A DNA stretch of 40,743 nt from an uncultured Anaerosolibacter sp. (GCA_937948705.1 CALECF010000097.1:1-40743); one strand, 5' to 3'; counted from the stretch's first letter, positions 7,060-15,411 are shown. The notes: generated from the letters alone by a model not told the origin. Numbers and translations: made by a program.

Positions 7060-7254
7060 ATGGATGGTACCAAACGGGACAATATCAGACAGGGAACAAG
7101 GGTAAGGGTTGTACAAAAACAGGACCAGCGTTCTGGAAAATTAACTGAAGGTGTAGTTTCAAAACTCCTGACAAATGCCCATACCCATCCCCACGGGATT
7201 AAGGTGATGCTTGAGAGCGGCATTGTGGGAAGAGTGAAGGAAATATTGAGTTAA
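7060..7254 (+). CDS. YwbE family protein
   Basis: The 64-residue protein belongs to the small conserved YwbE family (DUF2196), whose function is unknown. The sequence contains the family core GTRVRVVQKQDQRSGKLTEG followed by VVSKLLTNAHTHPHGIKV and the ending GIVGRVKEIL. This looks like a small SH3-like or KOW-like beta barrel. ATG 7060 follows AGAGG by nine bases. An upstream TTG at 7042 would put the ribosome site inside the gene. It is the third gene of a probable rlmD operon, which ends at the terminator at 7268-7299. Confidence 0.88.
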   Translation: MDGTKRDNIRQGTRVRVVQKQDQRSGKLTEGVVSKLLTNAHTHPHGIKVMLESGIVGRVKEILS

Positions 7255-7267
7255 ATGTTAATGCTGT

Positions 7268-7299
7268 AAAGTGTCTGTCAGATAAGATAGACGCTTTTT
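7268..7299 (+). terminator. Terminator of rlmD-ywbE unit
   Basis: The stem AAAGTGTCT with AGACGCTTT (one G-U pair) is followed by TTTTT and another T-rich run. Confidence 0.8.
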
Positions 7300-7444
7300 A
7301 TCTTTTTATCCTTGTCCCATTTTTCTTAATGAGATATACTTGCTTTGTATAGGAAGAAATAGGTTGGAGAAGTATGGTGTTTGCATAGTGAGTTTCTATT
7401 TGGACAGTTCATGTAGATAAGACTTTGACCAAAGGGTGGTAGAC

Positions 7445-10400
7445 ATGTTCAACATTACGGATGAAACGATAAAGGCAGGATGCTATTCTTATTCGACGCT
7501 GGCAAAGGGGCAGCGGTATTATAAAGAGGATAGAGTGAAGGCTGTAGACATAGATGAGGAATTTGTAAAAGCGATTGTAGCAGGTGGTGAGGAGTATTAC
7601 GTTGAAATTTCTTTTACACCTTCTAAGACCATTGAACTAGCAGAATGTGAGTGTCCTGCAAATTACGACTATGCAGGATACTGTAAGCACATTGTTGCAG
7701 TGCTTTTGCATCTCAAGGATCTGAAAAGGTCAAATGCGAAAGATTGGAAACCCCAGACGATAGAATTGAAAAGTACCCAGGCAGCTGGGGAAATCATAAA
7801 CTTTTTTGAGAACAAGCTAAATTCCTTTTCTAAGGACGATGTGGAAATAGAAGTTACCCTGGAAATGATGAGAAATCCTATGAACTATAGACAGAGTATA
7901 CCTACTGTATCCTTACGGATGGGACAAGGGAAGCTATATGTGGTCAAGAACATGAAAACCCTCATCGAATCCATTGATGGGGGTACTCCTATTGAATTTG
8001 GGAAAAAGTTTACCTTTGATCCCTACCTGAATAAATTCAAGGATGTAGATTTACCCATAATCGATTTTCTAAGAGAGATGTACCAGATCGATAAGACAAT
8101 CAAAGGTTACAGCAGTTATGGCTTTGGTAATAGCGGTATTTTCAATGGGAAATACCTATATCTTACCCATATATCAGCCAGGAGATTTTTAAAGTTGCTA
8201 GAGGGGAGAGTTTTTAAAGCCAAAATATTCGACAAAGAATATGTAGATGTAAGAATCTTAAAAGAAGATTTGCCTGTGGAGTTCTTACTAAAAAAGATGG
8301 ATCATCAGCTCGTATTAAGTGTGAGTATGTTAGGTCAAGTAGTGCCCATAACCCAGGATGGTACCCATATGTTTTCAGGAGGAAATGTATATAGCATTTC
8401 AAAATCTCAGCATGAAAACTTAGGGCCATTTTACAATACGGTAGCTAGGACAGGTGTACATGATATCAAGTTTTCCGATAAAGATGGTGAGAAATTAGCA
8501 TCTTTGGTGCTCCCGAGTATTAAGAAAGCTGGGAAACTTGAGGTGGATAGCAGCGTAGAGAGATTATTTTATCAAAAGCCCCTTGAGGCCAAAGTATATC
8601 TTGATAAAGCTGGAGAAAGGATTACAGCAGCTTTTAGCTTCGAATATGGAGAGTACACCTTTGATCCCTTTAAGCAAAATGAAAAAGTTGGTGATTTCAA
8701 TATCATCATTAGGGATTTTGAGAGAGAACGGAGTATCCTTGATATCATTGAGAGAAGTGGATTTCGAATTAATAAGGCAGAAGTCTACCTAGATGACGAT
8801 GTGATGATTTATGATTTTATTACAGATCGTATTTCAGAGCTTCAAAAACTATGTGAGGTTTATTATTCTGAAAGCTTCAAAAAAATTAGGTTGTATGATT
8901 CTTCCTATTACAAGGGAAGTGTACGCTTTAACGAGGAGACGGATCTCCTTGAGTTTAGCTTTTCCATTGATGGGGTGGATAGAGATAGTCTGCCTCTAAT
9001 ATTTGCTTCCCTAAAGCAGAAGAAAAAATATTACCGTTTATCCGATGGCTCCTTTTTGCCTCTGGGTTCACCAGAACTTAACAATATATCCAATATCATT
9101 GAATACCTTGACATTGAAGAGAGTGATTTGAAGAAGGATTTCATAAACCTTCCCAAATTCAAATCCATGTATCTGGATAACAAACTTAAAGAATTTGATA
9201 GTATTCATGTGGAACGAAATCGAGCCTTTAAGCAAATCGTCGAAAATATTAGGGAGCCAAGGGATATGGATTTTGAAATACCCCAGAGCTTGAAGGGCAT
9301 TATGAGAAGTTATCAATCCATCGGTTTTAAATGGTTAAAAACCCTAGCGTCGTATGGTCTAGGAGGTATCTTGGCAGATGATATGGGTCTTGGCAAGACA
9401 CTTCAAACCATTGCGTTTTTTCTCTCTGAGAAGGAAAAAAACATGCAGCCTTTTATGGTTGTATGTCCTACATCCCTTGTGTATAACTGGGAGAGCGAGA
9501 TACAAAAGTTTGCGCCTTCGCTAAAGACTCTGGTGGTTTTAGGCAGCAAAAAAGAGCGATCGGAAATTATAGATCAAATTACCGATGAAGATGTGGTGAT
9601 CACATCCTACCCTTTAATTCGTCGAGATGTTGAACAATACAAGGACATATCCTTTGGCTACTGCATTCTTGATGAAGCGCAGCATATCAAGAACCCTGAT
9701 TCCGTCAATGCGAAATCGGTGAAGGAGCTCGGCGCCAAAGGATACTTTGCCTTAACAGGTACGCCTATAGAGAACAATTTGACAGAGCTATGGTCAATTT
9801 TTGATTTTGTCATGCCAGGATATCTACTCTCTCATAGAAAATTTGTGGAGAAGTTTGAAAAGCCCATTGTGACTGGAGAAAACATAGGGGCTTTAAAGGA
9901 ACTGAATAAGCATGTCAAACCATTTATATTGAGAAGACTAAAGAAGGATGTTCTAAAGGAACTTCCAGCAAAAATTGAGAGTACCCTCACCGCGGAACTT
10001 ACGGAAGGGCAGAAGAAGATTTATCTCGCATATTTGCAGCAGATCCGAGGGAAAATTGAAGAGGAAATGAGAGAGAAGGGCTTCGAAAAGAGCCACATTC
10101 AGATCCTTGCTGGACTTACCAGACTAAGACAAATCTGTTGCCATCCCGCTCTTTTCATTGAAGACTATGAGGGTGATAGTGGGAAGATGGATTTGCTTTT
10201 GGAACTCCTCCATGAGGCGAAGGAGGGAGGTCACAGGGTTCTGTTGTTCTCCCAGTTTACGAAAGCATTAAAACTCATTGCCAAAGTCCTTGAAAAGGAA
10301 GAAATCTCGTATCTTTACCTTGATGGCAGTACAAAGGTAGAAGCAAGGGGAGAGATGGTAAAAACCTTCAATCAAGGATCGAAGGATGTGTTTCTAATTT

Positions 10401-10693
10401 CTCTCAAGGCAGGAGGTACTGGGTTGAATCTTACGGGAGCAGACATGGTTATACATTTTGACCCATGGTGGAATCCTGCTGTTGAGGAGCAAGCTACCGA
10501 TAGAGCCCATAGAATAGGGCAGGAAAATTCAGTCCAAGTGATGAAGTTGATTACAAAAGGAACCATAGAGGAAAAGATACTTGATTTACAGGAAAGAAAG
10601 CGGGAACTGATAGGTTCTGTCCTAGAGAATAGCGAGAACTTCATATCTAAAATGACAGAAAAGGATATTCGGGAGCTTTTTCAGATGTCTTAG
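7445..10693 (+). CDS. SWIM zinc finger SNF2-family DNA translocase
   Basis: The 1082-residue SNF2/Swi2 ATPase would move along double-stranded DNA or remodel protein-DNA complexes. The N-terminal SWIM zinc finger has Cys68, Cys70, Cys80 and His82 (CECPANYDYAGYCKH). A long bacterial SNF2-associated region follows (about 100-600). The motor shows Walker A ADDMGLGKT (about 645), Walker B DEAQH (about 742), LTGTPIENN and, in helicase lobe 2, GGTGLNLTGAD and DRAHRIGQ (about 1019). The overall plan matches the widespread Firmicutes SWIM-SNF2 helicases of unknown cellular role. ATG 7445 follows GGGTGG by five bases. GTG 7436 is the alternative. It is monocistronic with its own terminator. No restriction or defence genes adjoin it, so a housekeeping role seems likelier than membership of a DISARM-like system. 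Confidence 0.93.
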   Translation: MFNITDETIKAGCYSYSTLAKGQRYYKEDRVKAVDIDEEFVKAIVAGGEEYYVEISFTPSKTIELAECECPANYDYAGYCKHIVAVLLHLKDLKRSNAKDWKPQTIELKSTQAAGEIINFFENKLNSFSKDDVEIEVTLEMMRNPMNYRQSIPTVSLRMGQGKLYVVKNMKTLIESIDGGTPIEFGKKFTFDPYLNKFKDVDLPIIDFLREMYQIDKTIKGYSSYGFGNSGIFNGKYLYLTHISARRFLKLLEGRVFKAKIFDKEYVDVRILKEDLPVEFLLKKMDHQLVLSVSMLGQVVPITQDGTHMFSGGNVYSISKSQHENLGPFYNTVARTGVHDIKFSDKDGEKLASLVLPSIKKAGKLEVDSSVERLFYQKPLEAKVYLDKAGERITAAFSFEYGEYTFDPFKQNEKVGDFNIIIRDFERERSILDIIERSGFRINKAEVYLDDDVMIYDFITDRISELQKLCEVYYSESFKKIRLYDSSYYKGSVRFNEETDLLEFSFSIDGVDRDSLPLIFASLKQKKKYYRLSDGSFLPLGSPELNNISNIIEYLDIEESDLKKDFINLPKFKSMYLDNKLKEFDSIHVERNRAFKQIVENIREPRDMDFEIPQSLKGIMRSYQSIGFKWLKTLASYGLGGILADDMGLGKTLQTIAFFLSEKEKNMQPFMVVCPTSLVYNWESEIQKFAPSLKTLVVLGSKKERSEIIDQITDEDVVITSYPLIRRDVEQYKDISFGYCILDEAQHIKNPDSVNAKSVKELGAKGYFALTGTPIENNLTELWSIFDFVMPGYLLSHRKFVEKFEKPIVTGENIGALKELNKHVKPFILRRLKKDVLKELPAKIESTLTAELTEGQKKIYLAYLQQIRGKIEEEMREKGFEKSHIQILAGLTRLRQICCHPALFIEDYEGDSGKMDLLLELLHEAKEGGHRVLLFSQFTKALKLIAKVLEKEEISYLYLDGSTKVEARGEMVKTFNQGSKDVFLISLKAGGTGLNLTGADMVIHFDPWWNPAVEEQATDRAHRIGQENSVQVMKLITKGTIEEKILDLQERKRELIGSVLENSENFISKMTEKDIRELFQMS

Positions 10694-10697
10694 GGCG

Positions 10698-10727
10698 ATA
10701 GGGTTCTCTTTTAAAAGGGAACCCTAT
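10698..10727 (+). terminator. Terminator of SNF2 gene
   Basis: The 9-bp perfect stem ATAGGGTTC (10698-10706) and GAACCCTAT (10719-10727) has an additional pairable AT-rich interior. It is followed by TTGTTTATT. Confidence 0.75.
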
Positions 10728-10928
10728 TGTTTATTCTGTCGGAGGAAAATATGTAATTTAATCTTTACTCCAGCCGATAGATGGCTAGGTATTATTTTGT
10801 CGAGAAAAAACCAGAAAAAGATACCAATACTACAGCGATAAATGACAAAATTCTCACTATGCTGATGCTATAATTATCTTAGAAGGATATATTTTTCTTG
10901 GGAAATTTACATAGTGAGGGATGACAGA

Positions 10929-11231
10929 ATGAAAAAAGTATTCTTACAAAAGGAAATGCATCGGTGTGATTCAGCTGCATTAAGGCATATTTTTTTAGAT
11001 TTAATTGAGGAGCGTGAAGATGCTAAGGCAATAGCTGTAGATTTTATGGCCATTGAGTATGTCACTGGTATCTTTCTAGGGGCCTTCATGTTTTTTCTTA
11101 AAAAAGCAAAGGATGAGGGAATTCCCATCCAGTTGATCAATGTAAGGCCTGATATCGAGAGAATATTTAAGCTAACCGCATTAGATAGAATATTTGCTAT
11201 CAATTCATTGACATGTTTAGAAGAGCAATAG
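10929..11231 (+). CDS. STAS-domain protein, anti-sigma-antagonist-like
   Basis: The product is a single 100-residue STAS domain. AIAVDFMAIEYVTGIFLGAF corresponds to the strand and turn that carry the phosphorylated Ser in SpoIIAA/RsbV. Here the turn reads EYVTG, so a Thr would have to replace the Ser, or the protein may not be phosphorylated. The remaining helix-strand pattern (FFLKKAKDEGIPIQLINV) is typical. ATG 10929 follows GAGGG at 10916-10920. It is an orphan, with no kinase or sigma factor beside it. A SpoIIE-type phosphatase is encoded 26 kb away, but any link is speculative. It ends in a strong terminator. Confidence 0.78.
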   Translation: MKKVFLQKEMHRCDSAALRHIFLDLIEEREDAKAIAVDFMAIEYVTGIFLGAFMFFLKKAKDEGIPIQLINVRPDIERIFKLTALDRIFAINSLTCLEEQ

Positions 11232-11259
11232 GCAGGATGGGTCCTGCCTATTTTTTTTT
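11227..11259 (+). terminator. Terminator of STAS gene
   Basis: AATAGGCAGGA with TCCTGCCTATT forms a perfect 11-bp stem, four-base loop, then a long T run. The STAS stop codon lies in the stem. The convergent gene stops at 11248, so its last bases also fall in the stem. Confidence 0.9.
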
Positions 11260-11472
11260 ATCGATTCTAATCGATTTGGTCCACGATTTTTTGCCGCATC
11301 TAGGGCATTGTAAATATTTTGACGATGGTCCTTGTGGACTTGTAAAGTCTTTGAATGGAGAAATTGAATATTGATGCTGGCACTTTGGGCAAATATAAGC
11401 AGATACCCTAGTATGCCATCTCACGAGTAAAAAAAGTAGAATAGCACTGGAAGCTATCAGCACATAAACCAT
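11248..11472 (-). CDS. Small membrane-anchored zinc-ribbon protein (74 aa)
   Basis: The product has one N-terminal membrane segment (VYVLIASSAILLFLLV, residues 2-17). A cytosolic or surface zinc ribbon follows, with CPKC and CPRC pairs separated by about 28 residues, and a basic Lys-rich end. This layout is seen in many unnamed clostridial proteins and the function is unknown. ATG 11472 is preceded by AAGGAG on the minus strand with about ten bases between. A longer reading to 11541 would add a basic, Tyr-rich stretch without a ribosome site. It is convergent with the STAS gene. Confidence 0.7.
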   Translation of the reverse strand: MVYVLIASSAILLFLLVRWHTRVSAYICPKCQHQYSISPFKDFTSPQGPSSKYLQCPRCGKKSWTKSIRIDKKK

Positions 11473-11534
11473 ATGTCTACATCTCCTTAAGAAATAATAA
11501 TATAGATAAAAGCGTGTTCTTATAAGGTTATTAT

Positions 11535-11582
11535 AGCACAATAAGAGACGATGTATAGGCTTACATCCTCTCTTATTGTGCT
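11535..11582 (-). terminator. Long hairpin between two minus-strand genes
   Basis: A perfect 13-bp outer stem (AGCACAATAAGAG at 11535-11547 with 11570-11582) encloses a second stem, GATGTA/TACATC. It lies between the zinc-ribbon gene and the hydrophobic repeat protein gene. There is no T tract on the minus strand. Instead TATAAT follows the stem, so the same place may hold the promoter of the zinc-ribbon gene. Its role as a terminator is inferred. Confidence 0.5.
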
Positions 11583-11594
11583 ATGGTGCTATGT

Positions 11595-11622
11595 AATAGA
11601 ATTGGGATATCCCAATTCTATT
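11595..11622 (-). terminator. 28-bp perfect palindrome after repeat-protein gene
   Basis: AATAGAATTGGGAT is followed directly by its reverse complement, centred at 11608/11609, ten bases beyond the stop of the minus-strand hydrophobic protein gene. It is probably a terminator or mRNA 3' stabiliser. The T tract is poor, and it could also bind a dimeric protein. Confidence 0.5.
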
Positions 11623-11631
11623 GGATGATCA

Positions 11632-11862
11632 TTATACTCTTCCAAAGCCAAGAAGTGGTCCGCCAAATAATACGATTAATAATAGGAAGAAGAAAAGTAG
11701 GCTGGAGTCATCACCGAATCCACCAAGGAATCCACCTGATCCGCAACCAGTACCTTTAAACCATCCACCAAATAATACTACTAGTAAAAGGAAGAAGAAT
11801 AATAGATTTGTGTTGTCACCAAGAAAGCCACATCCTGGTCTTACTGCTGCACTCTCACTCAT
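11632..11862 (-). CDS. Hydrophobic protein of two tandem repeats (76 aa)
   Basis: The product is small, Gly- and Phe-rich and strongly hydrophobic. It is built from an internal duplication: GDNTNLLFFFLLLVVLFGG (about 18-36) and GDDSSLLFFFLLLIVLFGG (about 53-71). These are joined by a Gly-rich linker containing a Cys, after the start SESAAVRPGCG. Each repeat would form one membrane-spanning segment. The shape recalls the YjcZ/sporulation-associated small proteins of Bacillus and many unnamed clostridial proteins, so a spore-envelope role is plausible but unproven. ATG 11862 sits ten bases from a strong AGGAGG. The gene has a long AT-rich upstream region (11863-12117) with no clear promoter. 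Confidence 0.75.
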   Translation of the reverse strand: MSESAAVRPGCGFLGDNTNLLFFFLLLVVLFGGWFKGTGCGSGGFLGGFGDDSSLLFFFLLLIVLFGGPLLGFGRV

Positions 11863-12159
11863 GAAAAACAAACCTCCTCAATAGATTGTAATAGGTGCTA
11901 TTTATTGTGATAATACAAAATATGCCAAATGTGGATCAATGGTTACTCCATTTATAATGAATATAAATTTATTACCTTTCTAAGTTTATTTATATCAAGG
12001 GCGTTATGGTTTTTGATTTTATAAATATTGGGCATAAATGTAAAGGGGATTGACCCTTGCCTTTATGTCAAAATTTGTTGGAACATAGAATATGTAATAT
12101 GTTAATATAGATTATAGTTGTTCAGTGAGGTATGGAAATGGGAGGAAGAGGGTAAATGT

Positions 12160-12576
12160 ATGAACATAAGGAGAAACCGATTTATCCAAGGGGTATTGTG
12201 CATCACCGTCATTCTGCTAGGTCTTGGGATAAGACGATATGCAGGGTATCTGCCCCAAATCCTAGCAGTTTATGGCGGTGATATTTTATGGGCATTGATG
12301 ATTTATATTGGTTTTGGATTGTTGTGGAGTAGGACATCTGTTCTGAGGCTATTTCTCTATACCTTGGCGTTTTCTTATTTCATCGAAGTGAGCCAATTGT
12401 ATCAAGGGCAGTGGATCATGGACATACGAGGAACTACCCTTGGAGCTCTAGTCCTTGGACATGGTTTTTTGTGGAGTGACCTAGTGTGCTATACGATTGG
12501 TGCCCTTCTCGGAGTCATGATGGAAAAGTATGTATTAATAGGGTACAGAAGATCGATATATAAGATGAAAAACTAA
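12160..12576 (+). CDS. DUF2809 membrane protein
   Basis: The 138-residue integral membrane protein has about four hydrophobic segments. The DUF2809 pattern is visible: LGLGIRRYAGYLPQILAVYG near the start, then GDILWALMIYIGFGLLW, and the later EVSQLYQ and TTLGALVLGHGFLWSDLVCY. The family is of unknown function and usually occurs as a single small gene. ATG 12160 is chosen because AGAGGG precedes it, whereas the upstream ATG-less extension to 12118 is polar and lacks a site. The B3/B4-domain gene follows 21 bases after its stop, so they may share a transcript. Confidence 0.87.
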   Translation: MNIRRNRFIQGVLCITVILLGLGIRRYAGYLPQILAVYGGDILWALMIYIGFGLLWSRTSVLRLFLYTLAFSYFIEVSQLYQGQWIMDIRGTTLGALVLGHGFLWSDLVCYTIGALLGVMMEKYVLIGYRRSIYKMKN

Positions 12577-12597
12577 AGTAAGGGAGAATACTGTAAT

Positions 12598-13260
12598 ATG
12601 ATGGAGATTCAAATCGAAGAGAAATTAAGAGAGTTATGCCCAACGATTCTTTTGGGATGTATAGAGGCCGTCGTAGAGGTCCAGGATATACAAAATGAAT
12701 TATGGGATCTGTTGAGGGAGGCGTGTCAGCGCGTTGCCAATCAAATGAAAATGGAAGATATTGCGAAGATAAAAAATATTGTCGATGGAAGAGCAGCATA
12801 CAGGAGATTGGGAAATGATCCTACTCGGTATAGATTGTCTTCTGAATCACTATTGCGTCGTATTGTAAAGGATCGGGAACTATATCAGATTAATAGTGTG
12901 GTGGATGCGAATAATCTGATCTCTATTTCTTCTTACAATCCTGTTTGTGCTTATGATTTAGATAAACTAAAAGAACCCATCTTCTTTACTGTGGGTGGAA
13001 CAGGAGAAAGTTATGAGGGGATTGGTAGAGGAATGATCAATATTGAAAATTTACCTGTTTTTTCCGATGCATATGGGAAATTTGGAAGTACGACCTCGGA
13101 TTCTGAGAGGGCTATGGTGACCTCTGACACCAAAAGACTACTGTTATGCATTGTTTCCTTCAATGAGGATGCCCACATGTCCAAGCATTTGGAAATGGCA
13201 AAAGAATTGCTAGAAAAATTTGCTGGAGCACGGGAAGTAAAGATCTATAAGGTACCTTAG
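12598..13260 (+). CDS. Solo B3/B4-domain protein (PheRS-beta editing-like)
   Basis: The 220-residue protein corresponds to the B3/B4 domain of the phenylalanyl-tRNA synthetase beta chain, without the rest of that enzyme. In PheRS this domain hydrolyses Tyr-tRNA(Phe). The visible core includes VDGRAAYRRLGNDPTRYRLS, then SESLLRRIVK, NSVVDANNLISI and the Gly-rich YEGIGRGMINIENLP with SDAYGKFGSTTSDSERAMVT. Free-standing copies are widespread and may edit a tRNA or act on a free amino acid derivative, but their substrate is not established. The start ATG 12598 follows GGGAG at about 12583. It lies between DUF2809 and DUF4846 genes, which give no functional hint. Confidence 0.87.
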   Translation: MMEIQIEEKLRELCPTILLGCIEAVVEVQDIQNELWDLLREACQRVANQMKMEDIAKIKNIVDGRAAYRRLGNDPTRYRLSSESLLRRIVKDRELYQINSVVDANNLISISSYNPVCAYDLDKLKEPIFFTVGGTGESYEGIGRGMINIENLPVFSDAYGKFGSTTSDSERAMVTSDTKRLLLCIVSFNEDAHMSKHLEMAKELLEKFAGAREVKIYKVP

Positions 13261-13305
13261 TTTACTGGTGAGCGATAAATCAATGGAAGGGAGGGGAATA
13301 TATAG

Positions 13306-14235
13306 ATGAAAAGATTGCTTTTATGTCTATTGATGATTACGGCTCTTTTATGGTCACGGAGGGCCCTTCCAATGGAAAGGGGAAAGCAGTTTTTTGAAGG
13401 CTTATTGATCCCATCAAACACTGATAAAAGGCTGCGAATAGAAGAAGCAAAGGAAGGTGTGATGGGTACTAAACAAGATCTCATTTATCTCCATGGAATG
13501 ACCATTCGTGAAAGAATATTGGTACCTGAAGGGTATGAGCGGATTCCTGTATCAGCCAATTCATTCCAAGCCTATTTGACAAGCCTACCTCTTAAGAAGC
13601 ACGGTGCCCAAGTATTGCATTATGATGGTACCCCAAAGACAAAGACTAATGTATATGAGGCTGTGGTAGACATGGATATTGGTAACCGTGATTTGCAACA
13701 GTGCGCCGATGCTATTATGAGACTAAGGGCCGAGTATCTTTATGGACTAGGAGAATATGAAAAAATTTATTTCCATTTCACCAACGGATTTCGTGCAGAT
13801 TATGGCAAATGGATCCAAGGACATAGGATTGTGGTAGATGGAAATCGTGCAAATTGGGTTCGCAAGACAACGCCTTCAACGGAGTATGAGGGGTTTCGAA
13901 AATACCTTGACATCGTATTCGCCTACGCTGGAACTCTTTCCCTTGCAAAGGAGTTAAAACCCGTTGAGGTAGCCAAAATGGATATTGGAGATGTATTCAT
14001 CCAAGGTGGAAGTCCTGGACATGCTGTGATTGTGGTAGATATGGCTGAAAACAAGGAAACAAGAGAAAAATTGTTTTTGCTAGCCCAAAGCTATATGCCA
14101 GCACAGGATATTCAGGTTTTAATCAACCCTAACAATGATGTACTTAGTCCATGGTATAAACTTCAAGAGAACGAAAAACTATATACCCCAGAATGGTCCT
14201 TTGAATGGGATGATCTAAAAGCATTTGTGAAATAG
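13306..14235 (+). CDS. DUF4846 exported protein
   Basis: The 309-residue product has an N-terminal signal or anchor segment (KRLLLCLLMITALLW, residues 2-16), so it is likely secreted or lipid-side anchored. The rest matches DUF4846. Landmarks are SFQAYLTSLPL, the highly conserved DLQQCADAIMRLRAEYLYG, FHFTNGF, GGSPGHAVIVVDMA, LLAQSYMPAQDIQVL and SPWY with TPEW. The invariant His in SPGHA and the Gln-Ser-Tyr motif suggest an enzyme, but the activity is unknown. The start ATG 13306 has a good GGGAGGGG site. It lies 45 bases after the B3/B4 gene and ends in a strong terminator. Confidence 0.9.
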   Translation: MKRLLLCLLMITALLWSRRALPMERGKQFFEGLLIPSNTDKRLRIEEAKEGVMGTKQDLIYLHGMTIRERILVPEGYERIPVSANSFQAYLTSLPLKKHGAQVLHYDGTPKTKTNVYEAVVDMDIGNRDLQQCADAIMRLRAEYLYGLGEYEKIYFHFTNGFRADYGKWIQGHRIVVDGNRANWVRKTTPSTEYEGFRKYLDIVFAYAGTLSLAKELKPVEVAKMDIGDVFIQGGSPGHAVIVVDMAENKETREKLFLLAQSYMPAQDIQVLINPNNDVLSPWYKLQENEKLYTPEWSFEWDDLKAFVK

Positions 14236-14296
14236 TCATAGGCGAGGGCTCAAGAAAAGTAGGTATGCTCATAAGCAAAAGGGAATATGCGTATAT

Positions 14297-14330
14297 AAGG
14301 CATCTATGGATTAATAGATGTCTTTTTTTT
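14297..14330 (+). terminator. Terminator of DUF4846 gene
   Basis: An 11-bp stem (AAGGCATCTAT with ATAGATGTCTT, one G-U pair) and a six-base loop are followed by a run of eight T. Confidence 0.88.
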
Positions 14331-14432
14331 ATTGGAAGGTTTATTAGGAATGGATGATATGGTTTTGTTATAAATATAGAGAGAGGGTGATAACATTTTA
14401 AAAGTATTCCACCAGGTAAAGGGGGAGAAAAG

Positions 14433-14771
14433 ATGACGGTTTTTATCTCAAATTTAATCTATAATTTTCTCATTGCGTTTGGCGTGATTATAGGTGCCAG
14501 TTTTTTTGCAGGTATAGGCGCCATCCTAAATAATCATCCACCACTTAAAACCATGATGGAGGTATCTAGTGCAATTAAAATTTGGGCTGTGGCTGTGGCT
14601 CTAGGGGGGACTTTCCCTTCCTTTGAGGTGATTGACCACGGTATATTTAAGGGTGAGTTCAGAGGTGTCATCAAACAAATTATCTATATACTGATCGCAT
14701 TGATTGGTGCAAATATGGCTTGCGTCTTTATTAGATTCGTCAAAGAGTGTGCTGCCCTATGGATAGAATAA
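14433..14771 (+). CDS. ytrH: YtrH-family sporulation membrane protein
   Basis: The 112-residue protein has three to four hydrophobic segments, consistent with YtrH. In Bacillus subtilis YtrH is made in the mother cell under sigma-E and supports spore formation. Visible family features are FGVIIGASFFAGIGAILN near the start and the repeated small-residue helices (VAVALGGTFPSFE and ALIGANMA). The start ATG 14433 follows GGGGGAG. Its stop overlaps the next gene by 13 bases, and the same ytrH-ytrI order is known from Bacillus. I cannot identify a sigma-E promoter with certainty upstream. Confidence 0.88.
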   Translation: MTVFISNLIYNFLIAFGVIIGASFFAGIGAILNNHPPLKTMMEVSSAIKIWAVAVALGGTFPSFEVIDHGIFKGEFRGVIKQIIYILIALIGANMACVFIRFVKECAALWIE

Positions 14772-15226
14772 GAAAATATGGTTTCAAAGTCTTTACTTCA
14801 TTTTTGGTAGGTATGGCTACTGGAGGATTGATTGGAATTTTGGGTATGACCATACTGATCAGCTATCGTTTAGATCAATTCTATGAGGAAATCGCGGAGT
14901 TGAAGAGTGTCATAGAGGAAAAGGATGAACGGCTGAATAAGCTAGAGGAGTCTACGAATAAGCAACGATTTATCCTTAAGGAGGTCAAGGTAGAACTAAT
15001 CTTTGAAGGAGATGAGATCGACGAAATTGAATTGAAGAAACACATTCGAAACAAGTACATTACATTAATTGGAAAGGAAGTCAAATCCATCGATACAGAT
15101 CTATTAGAGGTGGTTATTGATCGAAGAATGATGGAGCTAGGTAAAAACAGGTATCAGTTGTTTATCAGGAAGGTTATTCTAACGGATGTATTAGAAATAT
15201 GGATCAACGTGGAAACTATACAGTAG
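14759..15226 (+). CDS. ytrI: YtrI-like sporulation protein
   Basis: The 155-residue protein has one N-terminal membrane segment (VFTSFLVGMATGGLIGILGM, about 10-29). A coiled coil follows (about 40-65, rich in Glu, Lys and Leu), then a globular domain with YITLIGKEVKSID. Size, layout and the overlap with ytrH identify it as the partner called YtrI in Bacillus, a sporulation membrane protein. The start ATG 14759 lies inside ytrH, giving translational coupling. An upstream in-frame ATG at 14747 is possible but less favoured. Sequence similarity to YtrI itself is modest in this family, so the call leans on position. Confidence 0.8.
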   Translation: MDRIRKYGFKVFTSFLVGMATGGLIGILGMTILISYRLDQFYEEIAELKSVIEEKDERLNKLEESTNKQRFILKEVKVELIFEGDEIDEIELKKHIRNKYITLIGKEVKSIDTDLLEVVIDRRMMELGKNRYQLFIRKVILTDVLEIWINVETIQ

Positions 15227-15411
15227 ACTACCTATTGAGCAATTGATTTCTTCCTCAGATCGATAGAAGTATTTAGCATTTTTCTATTGAAAAAAGAGGG
15301 CTTTAAATGGCAAATTTATAAAGAGAAATGTGAAATAATATAGTATAATGATGTATATGTATAGGAAAAAATTATAAAAGACATAACTATTAAAGAATTG
15401 GAGTAGGACAT

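Noticed and set aside
7445..10693. SNF2 gene as part of a DISARM-like defence system
   Set aside because: No DNA methyltransferase, DUF1998 or phospholipase-D gene lies nearby, and SWIM-SNF2 proteins are common stand-alone genes in Firmicutes.
10797..10850. Possible Spo0A boxes (TTGTCGAG and reversed TTTGTCA) before the STAS gene
   Set aside because: Both differ from the TGTCGAA consensus, and such near matches are expected by chance in AT-rich DNA.
11621..11884. 87-codon Pro/Lys-rich plus-strand frame
   Set aside because: It is the reverse reading of the Gly/Phe-rich duplicated protein, which has the ribosome site and plausible composition.
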